Source: Nitrospirota bacterium (GTDB taxonomy: Bacteria; Nitrospirota; Thermodesulfovibrionia; Thermodesulfovibrionales; JdFR-88). From it: a stretch of DNA of 6,502 bases. Where the stretch lies: NCBI GenBank assembly GCA_021819985.1, contig JAKAEG010000188.1, positions 1-6,502 on the forward strand, in the 5' to 3' direction. The translations under genes were made by a program, and so were the position numbers. Shown here one piece after another: positions 1-5,356 of this stretch. The notes beneath the pieces were generated by a model, which ran no database searches, was not told the origin of the DNA, and was given only the letters and a program-made list of their open reading frames with translations. Numbering within the stretch: position 1 is the first letter of the stretch; the number at the start of each line of letters is the position of its first letter.

Positions 1-2
1 AT

Positions 3-704
3 ATAGTTAAAAAATACGGCCAACGCACCGTGGTAAAAGGCGTGAGCGTGGAGGTGCGCTCCGGCGAGACTGTGGGCCTGCTTGGCCCAAACGGCGCGGG
101 CAAAACAACCAGTTTCTATGTGATAGCAGGCCTCCTCAGGCCCGAGGGAGGAAAAATAGAACTGGACGGCGAGGACATCAGTTCCCTTCCCATGTACCAG
201 AGGGCGCGCAAGGGGATAAGCTATCTGCCCCAGGAACCCTCGATCTTCCGGAAACTGACGGTCAGGGACAATCTGCGCTCGGTCCTGGAGATCACAGACA
301 ACCTGGACAGGTCTGAACTGGATGAGCGCGTTGAAACGCTCCTGGCGGAGTTCAACCTGGGGAAGTTCGCCGAACGGGAAGGCTACAGGCTTTCAGGCGG
401 AGAGCGCAGGAGGACCGAAATAGCCCGCTCCATCGCAACCAGGCCAGGCTTCATGCTTTTTGACGAGCCTTTCACCGGGATAGACCCAATTGCTATAATA
501 GAATTGAAAAAGATGCTAGGATATTTAAAGGAAAAAGGGCTGGGGATACTGATAACCGACCATAACGTCAGGGAGACGTTGTCCATCACAGACAGGGCAT
601 ATATAATAAGCGACGGGAAGATCCTTTTCGAAGGCGCCCCGGAAAAGCTTATCGAAGAACCGAGGGTCAGGGAAACGTATCTTGGGCAGGAATTCAGGCT
701 TTAA
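3..704 (+). CDS. lptB: LPS export ABC transporter ATP-binding protein LptB (5' truncated by window edge)
   Basis: LptB is the cytoplasmic ATPase of the LptB2FG complex, which extracts lipopolysaccharide from the inner membrane and drives it along the Lpt bridge to the outer membrane. The visible 233 residues hold the full ABC core: Walker A GPNGAGKT (residues 28-35), Q-loop YLPQE (Gln 77), signature LSGGE (130-134) followed by RRR, Walker B FMLFDEP (150-156) and H-loop TDHNVRETL (His 187). It ends with the family-typical YLGQEFRL. The frame stays open to the left edge and reads IVKKYGQRT before the GTG at 30. Those residues match the conserved LptB N-terminus, so the GTG is internal and the true start lies a few codons outside the window (the E. 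coli protein is about 241 aa). rpoN starts 2 nt after the stop, as in the conserved lptB-rpoN arrangement. A generic branched-chain amino-acid ATPase is less likely because of the HNVRETL motif and the C-terminus. Confidence 0.95.
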   Translation: MVKKYGQRTVVKGVSVEVRSGETVGLLGPNGAGKTTSFYVIAGLLRPEGGKIELDGEDISSLPMYQRARKGISYLPQEPSIFRKLTVRDNLRSVLEITDNLDRSELDERVETLLAEFNLGKFAEREGYRLSGGERRRTEIARSIATRPGFMLFDEPFTGIDPIAIIELKKMLGYLKEKGLGILITDHNVRETLSITDRAYIISDGKILFEGAPEKLIEEPRVRETYLGQEFRL

Positions 705-706
705 AA

Positions 707-2170
707 ATGGCGCTCGATAACCGTCTTGAAATAAGGCTTCTCCAGAAGCTCATCCTTACCCCCCAGCTTCAGCAAGCGATAAAATTACTGCAGATGCCAC
801 AGTTGGAGCTGTCCCAAAACCTTACCAATGAACTCATGGAAAACCCCTTCCTGGAGGAAATAGCAGAAGAAACAGCCTCACTTGATGAAGACCCGGGGGG
901 CCGCAATGCGGCGGAGTCCGAAACCGATCCTTCGGAGCAGATGAGTTACGACGACGCCGAGGCCCCCCTGGAAAAGCTCATAAACATGGGTGAAATGGAT
1001 GCTTATTTCGAGGAACGGAGCTTCGACGGAAGGGACCTGGGATATTTCAATTCCGGAACGGTCGCCCAGCCATCGTTTGAAAGTTTTGTAAGCAAGGAAG
1101 GAGACCTGCAAGACCATCTTTTATGGCAATTAAGGCTCTCCTCACTGGAAGGCCTCATAAGGGAGGCCGCCGAAGTGGTGATCGGCAATCTCGATGAGAA
1201 CGGGTATCTGCAAGCCACTGTGGAGGACATTGCGGGCATGGCGGGCTGCACGGTGAAGGCGGCGCAACAGGCCCTGAAAATGGTGCAGGGGTTCGACCCC
1301 ACCGGGGTCGGGGCGCGGGACCTCCAGGAATGCCTGCTTATGCAGCTTGACAACCTGGGGCTGCGCGGCAGCCTGGTCGAGTCCCTCTTAACGGGAAACC
1401 TGCACGACCTCGAAAAAAAGAGATACAATCAGCTGGCAAAGCAGTACAACTGCACCACAGACGAGATAATCGCCGCCGTCAGGATAATAGAAAAGCTGGA
1501 ACCGAAACCCGGAAGGAATTACTCCAACTCAAGCCCGGTATACGTGACTCCCGATGTTTATATCGTGAAAAACGACGGGGAGTTCCATATAATCCTTAAT
1601 GACGAAGGCTTGCCTAAACTCAGGCTCACGCATATTTACAAAAAGCTTATTTCCCAGAAAAACAGCCTGCAAAAAGAGGAAAAAGAGTTTATTGACGACA
1701 AACTGCGCCAGGCGGTATGGCTTTTAAAGAGCCTGGACCACAGGAACAAAACCATCTACAGGGTCGCGGAAAGCATACTTAATTTCCAGCGCGATTTTTT
1801 TGAAAAAGGCAGAAGCCATTTAAGACCCCTCAATTTGAGGGACATGGCGACGGAACTCAGCTTGCATGAAAGCACGATCAGCAGGGCGACATCCAGCAAG
1901 TACCTGGCCTGCGACCGGGGGCTCTTCAGCCTGAAATTCTTCTTCTCGGGAGGGGTACAGGGCAGCAGTGGAAAGGTGTCCTCCACATCTGTCAAGGATC
2001 TGATAAAAAAGATGGTTACAGAGGAAGACCCGCAAAAGCCGTTAAGCGATCAGGAGATTGTGGGCCTTTGCAAAGGCAATGGAATTGAGATAGCCAGAAG
2101 GACCGCCGCCAAGTACCGTAATGAACTCAAGATAGCGCCTCAGAGCCAAAGAAAACGGTTTGACCGATAA
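707..2170 (+). CDS. rpoN: RNA polymerase sigma-54 factor RpoN
   Basis: RpoN directs RNA polymerase to -24/-12 promoters and needs AAA+ activators to open DNA. The 487-residue protein has every region. Region I is Gln/Leu-rich (about 1-50, with LTPQLQQAIKLLQMPQLEL), the activator-responsive part. An acidic region II spans about 50-110. The core-binding domain spans about 120-310 and includes NLDENGYL and GFDPTGVGARDLQECL. A helix-turn-helix lies near 377-400 (LSLHESTISRATSSKYL), followed by RGLFSLKFFFSGG. The RpoN box at 463-471 reads ARRTAAKYR. It departs from the usual ARRTVAKYRE by Val to Ala and by Asn at the next position, both mild changes. Length is normal for the family. The ATG lies 2 nt after the lptB stop with only a weak purine-rich stretch upstream, which suggests translational coupling. 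No -24/-12 promoter was spotted in the window, so its targets lie elsewhere. Confidence 0.97.
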   Translation: MALDNRLEIRLLQKLILTPQLQQAIKLLQMPQLELSQNLTNELMENPFLEEIAEETASLDEDPGGRNAAESETDPSEQMSYDDAEAPLEKLINMGEMDAYFEERSFDGRDLGYFNSGTVAQPSFESFVSKEGDLQDHLLWQLRLSSLEGLIREAAEVVIGNLDENGYLQATVEDIAGMAGCTVKAAQQALKMVQGFDPTGVGARDLQECLLMQLDNLGLRGSLVESLLTGNLHDLEKKRYNQLAKQYNCTTDEIIAAVRIIEKLEPKPGRNYSNSSPVYVTPDVYIVKNDGEFHIILNDEGLPKLRLTHIYKKLISQKNSLQKEEKEFIDDKLRQAVWLLKSLDHRNKTIYRVAESILNFQRDFFEKGRSHLRPLNLRDMATELSLHESTISRATSSKYLACDRGLFSLKFFFSGGVQGSSGKVSSTSVKDLIKKMVTEEDPQKPLSDQEIVGLCKGNGIEIARRTAAKYRNELKIAPQSQRKRFDR

Positions 2171-2172
2171 CC

Positions 2173-2179
2173 AGGAGGG
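2173..2179 (+). promoter_or_regulatory. Strong Shine-Dalgarno site deciding the hpf start
   Basis: AGGAGGG is a near-perfect anti-16S match placed 10 nt before the ATG at 2190. An in-frame ATG at 2160 overlaps the end of rpoN and would add 10 residues (MTDNQEGNRK), but it has no such site. The hpf family also normally begins M-N-I/Q, so 2190 is the start. This is the clearest ribosome-binding site in the window, in line with independent, high-level translation of hpf. Confidence 0.85.
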
Positions 2180-2189
2180 AAACAGAAAA

Positions 2190-2714
2190 ATGAACATAGT
2201 AACATCTGCGAGACACGTTGAACTTACCCCGGCGCTGAAAAGTTATGCGGAAGAGAAGGTATCGAAGTTTGACAGGTATCTGTCAAACATATCCGAAGCC
2301 AAAGTAACTCTGATCCTGGAGAAAAACGTCCATAAGGCCGAGATCCTTTTGAACGTGAACGGGATCCTGATATGGGCGGAAAGCTCCACCGGCGACATCT
2401 ACTCCGCAATAGATGAGGTGATCGATAAGCTGGACATGCAGGTAAAAAAATATAAGGGGAAACTCAACTCTCACAGAAAAGGCGAAAACAACAGGGTAAT
2501 TTCAACCGGCGAAACCGCTCCCGAGGACGAGGGCGGAAGGATAATAAAAACAAAACGCTTCGGCATAAAGCCTATGTCGCCGGAAGAGGCCTCCATGCAA
2601 ATGGAACTGCTGGACAAGAAGTTCTTTATCTTCACCGATGCCTCATCCGGACAGATAAATGTGATATATAAACGCAATGACGGAAACTACGGGCTTATCG
2701 AACCTACAAAATGA
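2190..2714 (+). CDS. hpf: Ribosome hibernation promoting factor, long form
   Basis: HPF binds the 30S decoding region in stationary phase. Long forms also use a C-terminal domain to dimerise 70S ribosomes into inactive 100S particles. The 174-residue product has an N-terminal ribosome-binding domain (about 1-95) opening with MNIVTSARHVELTPALKSYA and containing KFDRYLSNI and DEVIDKLDMQVKKYKGK. A charged linker (about 96-122) follows. The C-terminal dimerisation domain (about 123-172) carries KPMSPEEASMQMEL, FFIFTDASSGQINVIYKR and DGNYGLIEP. The last motif is diagnostic of the long form and absent from short HPF and YfiA. The gene lies between rpoN and rapZ, its usual place. The terminal AAA codon and TGA stop create an overlapping ATGA at 2711-2714. 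The stop is followed by C, a context known to be leaky, and the frame continues open into rapZ. Confidence 0.96.
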   Translation: MNIVTSARHVELTPALKSYAEEKVSKFDRYLSNISEAKVTLILEKNVHKAEILLNVNGILIWAESSTGDIYSAIDEVIDKLDMQVKKYKGKLNSHRKGENNRVISTGETAPEDEGGRIIKTKRFGIKPMSPEEASMQMELLDKKFFIFTDASSGQINVIYKRNDGNYGLIEPTK

Positions 2715-2730
2715 CTTTTTTTATTTTCCT

Positions 2731-2743
2731 CCGGCCAGGCCGG
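2731..2743 (+). repeat. Short perfect GC palindrome between hpf and rapZ
   Basis: CCGGCC-A-GGCCGG is a perfect 6-bp inverted repeat with a single central base. In RNA the innermost pairs must open to form a loop, leaving roughly four strong GC pairs. It lies 17 nt after the hpf stop and 9 nt after a T7 run. The T run is upstream rather than downstream, so this is not an intrinsic terminator. Its position could affect rapZ initiation or frame choice, but that is inference. Confidence 0.5.
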
Positions 2744-2762
2744 TAAGAAAGGCGGAAAAGAT

Positions 2763-3629
2763 ATCCAGCCCACGGAAAATCAAAAAAATCAAAAACCGTT
2801 TATCGTAATAATCACCGGCCTTTCAGGTTCCGGAAAAACCGTGGCCCTGAGGGCCATCGAGGACAGCGGTTTTTTCTGCGTGGATAACCTTCCGCCGCAG
2901 TTCATGAAAGAGATCGTAAAGGTGGCCGCGGACAGAAAAGACGTGTCCAACGTGGGTATCGGAATAGATATAAGGGAGCGCGGGTTCCTTCAGGGAATGG
3001 ATGCCGCCATTAAAGGCCTGCGCAATGGCCATAAGATAAATGTCATCTTTCTTGAGGCCGCAAAAGACGTCATTATACGCAGGTTCAAGGAGTCCAGAAG
3101 ACCGCACCCCCTGCATGGCGAAAGCATAGAGGACAGCATAGAGGCCGAAACGCTCGCCCTGAAGTCCATGAGGGAGCATGCCGACAGGATCATCGACACC
3201 ACAGCCCTTACCCCTCACCAGCTAAGGGAACTGATTACGGCCCTTCTTGGGCATCCGGGCTCGGGGTTCCAGGTGCTGGTCACCTCTTTCGGATTCAAAT
3301 TCGGCGTACCCCAGAACGCGGACCTCGTCTTTGACGCAAGGTTCCTGCCAAACCCTTTTTTCAAGGAAGAGCTTAAAAACCTCTCCGGACTGGACGAACC
3401 CGTGAAGAAGTTCGTTACCGGAGAGCCCCTTACGATGGACTTCGTGCATAAGCTGGAAGATATGCTCAAGTTCCTTATCCCTCATTACAAGGCGGAAGGA
3501 AAGTCCTCTCTTACCATAGCCATAGGATGCACCGGGGGAAGACACCGCTCACCGGTCATCGCGGAGATAATGGCACAAAAGCTTACCGGCATCGATACCC
3601 CCGTAATCGTCGCTCATAGAGACCTTTAA
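2763..3629 (+). CDS. rapZ: RNase adapter / nucleotide-binding protein RapZ (start codon unresolved)
   Basis: RapZ (YvcJ/YhbJ family) has an N-terminal P-loop domain and a C-terminal domain that senses glucosamine-6-phosphate. In enterobacteria it delivers sRNA GlmZ to RNase E to control glmS; elsewhere its target is less clear. Seen here: Walker A GLSGSGKT (2817-2840), CVDNLPPQF just after it, NVIFLEA, SFGFKFGVP, FDARFLPNPFF, GLDEPVKKF and the C-terminal signature GCTGGRHRS (3525-3551). It ends at HRDL without the basic tail that E. coli RapZ uses to bind RNA, so a GlmZ-type role is doubtful. The family N-terminus must precede the P-loop, so the GTG at 2841 is too late. The frame is open from the hpf stop but has no ATG, GTG or TTG before 2841. 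I place a provisional start at ATC 2763, 7 nt after AGGCGG (2750-2755), giving 288 aa, a normal family length. An ATG at 2711 would need a 1-nt frameshift. The identity is sure; the start is not. Confidence 0.9.
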   Translation: MQPTENQKNQKPFIVIITGLSGSGKTVALRAIEDSGFFCVDNLPPQFMKEIVKVAADRKDVSNVGIGIDIRERGFLQGMDAAIKGLRNGHKINVIFLEAAKDVIIRRFKESRRPHPLHGESIEDSIEAETLALKSMREHADRIIDTTALTPHQLRELITALLGHPGSGFQVLVTSFGFKFGVPQNADLVFDARFLPNPFFKEELKNLSGLDEPVKKFVTGEPLTMDFVHKLEDMLKFLIPHYKAEGKSSLTIAIGCTGGRHRSPVIAEIMAQKLTGIDTPVIVAHRDL

Positions 3630-3635
3630 ATAAAC

Positions 3636-4583
3636 ATGCGCTTTTTTTCCACTCTCCTGCCAGATGAAAACGCCCAGCGGCTCGATACCGTAATAGCTGA
3701 AAAAGCGGGGATCACCCGTTCCCAGGCAAAAAAGCTCATCGAAACAGGGAAAGTCCTCGTCAACGGGGACCCGCTCGAAAAGGCAGGGAGAAAGCCCAAG
3801 CCCGGGGAGCAAATGCTCGTTGAACTTGAGATGCCGGAATCGCCCCAGGGCCTCCCGCCTGAACCATATCCCTTGTCCATTCCTTATGCCGACGATTACC
3901 TTGCTGTGGTGGAAAAGCCGGCGGGCATGGTCGTGTATCCGGGCGCGGGGCACTCAGGAGGCACCCTTTTGAACGCCCTGGTGCATCATACGGGAAAGCT
4001 CGCAACAATAGGCGGGCCCCTCAGGCCCGGCGTGGTGCACAGGCTGGACAAAGACACAAGCGGAATAATGATAGTGGCTCTCGAAGACAGCGCGTATTAC
4101 GGTCTGCTGGAGCAGTTCAGGACCCGCTCCATAAAGCGCAGGTACGCGGCCCTGGTGTGGGGCGCCCCAAAAGAGGATGAAGGGGTCATAACGCTTGCAA
4201 TAGGGCGCTCCGGGGCGGACCGGAAAAAAATGTCCACGCGCACACGAAGAGGGAAAGGGAAAGTGAAAGAGGCCGTGACCAGCTGGAAGGTCCTCCGGAG
4301 ATTCAGAAATGCCAGCCTCATCGAGGCCACGTTAGGCACCGGAAGGACACACCAGATAAGGGTCCATTTCGCGTCAATAGGCCATCCAGTGCTTGGCGAC
4401 AGGACATATGGGAAAAAAACCTCTATAGAACTGGCCGGCCGCAAAATCAAAATACATATCCCAAGACAAATGCTCCACGCAAAGCTACTCGGGTTTGTCC
4501 ATCCGGTAACGGGGAAGCACATGGAATTTGAAAGCCCGCTGCCGGAGGATATGGCGCAAGTGCTTGAAGAATTGGAAGTGTAA
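3636..4583 (+). CDS. rluD: RluA-family 23S rRNA pseudouridine synthase (RluC/RluD type)
   Basis: This enzyme isomerises specific uridines in 23S rRNA to pseudouridine; RluD modifies helix 69, where the subunits meet. The 315-residue protein has an N-terminal S4 RNA-binding domain (about 14-60: RLDTVIAEKAGITRSQAKKL, then GKVLVNG). The synthase domain follows: VVEKPAGMVVYPGAGH (92-107), catalytic GVVHRLDKDTSG (132-143, with Asp 138 as the nucleophile by homology), KRRYAALVWG (167-176), GTGRTHQIRVH (224-234) and GHPVLGDRTYG (239-249). It ends FVHPVTG...FESPLP, as the family does. Length is close to E. coli RluD (about 326 aa). The ATG is 6 nt after the rapZ stop, so it is probably the last gene of the operon. 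RluC and RluD share this architecture, so the symbol is a best guess; family membership is secure. Confidence 0.93.
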   Translation: MRFFSTLLPDENAQRLDTVIAEKAGITRSQAKKLIETGKVLVNGDPLEKAGRKPKPGEQMLVELEMPESPQGLPPEPYPLSIPYADDYLAVVEKPAGMVVYPGAGHSGGTLLNALVHHTGKLATIGGPLRPGVVHRLDKDTSGIMIVALEDSAYYGLLEQFRTRSIKRRYAALVWGAPKEDEGVITLAIGRSGADRKKMSTRTRRGKGKVKEAVTSWKVLRRFRNASLIEATLGTGRTHQIRVHFASIGHPVLGDRTYGKKTSIELAGRKIKIHIPRQMLHAKLLGFVHPVTGKHMEFESPLPEDMAQVLEELEV

Positions 4584-4610
4584 TTTTCGGTGCCTGACCG
4601 GGGCGAAAAA

Positions 4611-4868
4611 TTACAGAAATCCGCATTGCTGCACTTCCGCCTCAGTATCAAGTTTTCTCATAAAAATAAACACGTCTTCCCAGCTGAGTCCGATTTCGGC
4701 TTCCCCTTCTTAATAACACCTTTGGGTGACGCGGAGGATACAATAATGCGCCCCGAACGTCGCACTTTCAAATCTGTTATAATTCCGCAAGTTATAATCA
4801 GAAGTGCGCGGCTCGAAAACTGATAAAAAGGAGCAAGAAGATCGGGTTGTGACAGATAAGCATTTTTT
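4611..4868 (-). pseudogene. Possible decayed minus-strand ORF with one internal stop
   Basis: On the minus strand one frame runs from a stop at 4869-4871 down to the TAA at 4611-4613, broken only by a TAA at 4710-4712. The part after the break has a protein-like composition, including EAEIGLSWEDVFIFM and RKLDTEAEVQQCGFL. The part before it includes GAHYCILRVTQRCY. There is no good start codon at the upstream end. The first ATG (4659-4661) would leave only 16 residues. I recognise no family. It could be the remnant of a gene, a piece of a dispersed repeat that happens to be open, or chance. It would converge on rluD. Confidence 0.25.
4761..4808. repeat. Dyad with paired GTTATAAT boxes
   Basis: CGCACTT (4761-4767) is the inverted complement of AAGTGCG (4802-4808). 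Between them GTTATAAT occurs twice as a direct repeat 15 nt apart (4776-4783 and 4791-4798), and each contains the self-complementary TTATAA. TATAAT matches a -10 box, but I see no acceptable -35 element at the proper distance and no gene starts just downstream. It may be an operator-like or repeat-derived structure; the function is unknown. Confidence 0.3.
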
Positions 4869-4909
4869 TTATATGTTTATTTATCGTCCAAAGAGTAATA
4901 AGGCTTTAG

Positions 4910-5051
4910 CAGGCTGTTGAAAAACCCGGATTTCATTAAAGACGTCATGCCCGAGGTATTAATCGGGCATCCAGGTTGACTTGTTTTTAAATGGATTCCC
5001 GCCTGCGCGGGAATGACAGACAAAATCACAATAGAGTTTTTCAACAGCCTG
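4910..5051. mobile_element. MITE-like non-autonomous element, 142 bp, with flanking TTAG repeats
   Basis: The ends are a perfect 16-bp inverted repeat: CAGGCTGTTGAAAAAC (4910-4925) and its complement (5036-5051). The tetranucleotide TTAG lies directly outside each end (4906-4909 and 5052-5055), as expected for a 4-bp target-site duplication. Inside are two hairpins. ATGCCCGA (4947-4954) pairs with TCGGGCAT (4963-4970) across 8 nt. ATTCCCGC (4995-5002) pairs with GCGGGAAT (5007-5014) across CTGC. Shorter nested pairs join the halves, GTCAT with ATGAC and ATCCA with TGGAT, so the whole element could fold on itself. No transposase is encoded, so any movement would depend on one in trans. The parent insertion sequence cannot be named from sequence alone. 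Confidence 0.8.
4995..5014. repeat. ATTCCC-N8-GGGAAT hairpin inside the MITE
   Basis: This 20-nt unit is an 8-bp perfect stem with a CTGC loop, flanked by ATGG and GAC. The pattern ATTCCC-N8-GGGAAT is the same form as the dRS3 repeat of Neisseria, and GGAATGAC palindromes of this kind are common in proteobacterial intergenic DNA. The resemblance is seen directly; a shared origin is not shown. Confidence 0.6.
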
Positions 5052-5089
5052 TTAGATATATCCCGATATAGCCGATAAGAAAAGACTGT

Positions 5090-5119
5090 TATTTATAAAC
5101 AGAACAGTGTTTATAAATA
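5090..5119. promoter_or_regulatory. Perfect 11-bp dyad of TTTATAAA palindromes, operator-like
   Basis: TATTTATAAAC (5090-5100) and GTTTATAAATA (5109-5119) are exact inverted repeats separated by 8 nt. Each arm contains the self-complementary octamer TTTATAAA, with centres 18 nt apart. Two overlapping smaller dyads share the site: ACTGTT (5085-5090) with AACAGT (5103-5108), and CTGTT with AACAG (5098-5102). No T tract follows, so it is not a terminator. The arrangement suits cooperative binding of a dimeric regulator, but the only downstream gene on this strand starts about 230 nt away. Confidence 0.4.
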
Positions 5120-5208
5120 TGATGACCGACCGATTTTGAATGTTGTTAAAGTTTTTGCTCGCCACAGCCGATTAGAAAACTGAAAACCTCCTACTTCTCC
5201 CCTGATCA

Positions 5209-5232
5209 AAGGAGGGACTTACGTCCCTCCTT
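5209..5232 (+). terminator. Strong 10-bp hairpin, possible terminator with weak T tract
   Basis: AAGGAGGGAC (5209-5218), loop TTAC, GTCCCTCCTT (5223-5232) form a perfect 10-bp stem with a tetraloop. On the plus strand it is followed by GCCCTTTACC, a poor T tract. On the minus strand the following bases are TTTGATC, also weak. CCTCCT at 5187-5192 could instead pair with AGGAGG (5210-5215), giving an alternative fold. It is the strongest hairpin between rluD and the next gene, so it may end upstream transcription or insulate the downstream unit. Confidence 0.4.
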
Positions 5233-5293
5233 GCCCTTTACCTGTTAAATCTTTTTACAAAAGAAAAAATTTACAGAAAAACAAACTGTTTCA

Positions 5294-5322
5294 TTGACTC
5301 CGCGTTCAAAAATCTATAGATT
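5294..5322 (+). promoter_or_regulatory. Candidate sigma-70 promoter for the downstream sensor gene
   Basis: TTGACT (5294-5299) resembles a -35 box. A -10 could be TATAGA (5315-5320, 15-nt spacer) or TAGATT (5317-5322, 17-nt spacer). Transcription would begin around 5328, leaving a short leader before the start codons at 5348-5381. A consensus TTGACA at 5341-5346 is a second -35 candidate, but its downstream -10 (near CATAAA, 5365-5370) is poor and would give an almost leaderless message at ATG 5381. Neither is proven. Confidence 0.35.
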
Positions 5323-5356
5323 ATTTTAGTTGTAATTGATTTGACAAATGTCACGA

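Larger units (their letters stand above)
4584..4909. other. Intergenic stretch after rluD with no convincing gene
   Basis: Base composition turns AT-rich just after the rluD stop and several homopolymer runs appear, including T8 at 4863-4870. No clean intrinsic terminator follows rluD. TTTTCG (4584-4589) can pair with CGAAAA (4604-4609), but the interior pairs poorly and no T tract follows. A plus-strand ORF at 4590-4823 (77 codons) resembles no family I know and is rich in Ile, Phe and Arg, as expected of a chance reading of AT-rich DNA. The stretch does contain a possible minus-strand coding remnant and a dyad, listed separately. Confidence 0.6.

Noticed and set aside
30..32. GTG as the lptB start
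   Set aside because: In-frame codons upstream to the window edge encode conserved LptB residues (KKYGQRT), so the gene is simply cut by the window.
1003..1428. 141-codon minus-strand ORF inside rpoN
   Set aside because: It is fully antisense to the RpoN core-binding region, has a Ser/Arg/Pro-rich low-quality translation and no start context.
2712..2743. Selenocysteine insertion at the hpf TGA
   Set aside because: The TGA follows a complete HPF C-terminus (DGNYGLIEP). The downstream palindrome has a one-base centre, unlike a bacterial SECIS loop, and no selenoprotein family fits.
2841..2843. GTG as the rapZ start
   Set aside because: It falls immediately after the Walker A motif and would delete the P-loop, whose coding sequence is intact just upstream.
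4582..4612. Intrinsic terminator right after rluD
   Set aside because: Only short AT arms (TTTTCG/CGAAAA) pair. The interior is mostly unpaired and no T tract follows.
4097..4651. 184-codon minus-strand ORF over rluD
   Set aside because: It lies opposite a secure RluA-family gene with full motifs. Its translation is rich in Ser, Arg and Cys with no recognisable domain, typical of an antisense shadow.
4590..4823. 77-codon plus-strand ORF just after rluD
   Set aside because: It has no ribosome-binding site, resembles no family and runs through AT-rich DNA full of dyads. The minus-strand frame in the same stretch looks more protein-like.
4584..5347. Sigma-54 promoter, tRNA or CRISPR array in the intergenic zone
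   Set aside because: I found no GG-N10-GC element of the -24/-12 type in good context, no cloverleaf-like sequence and no regularly spaced repeats.
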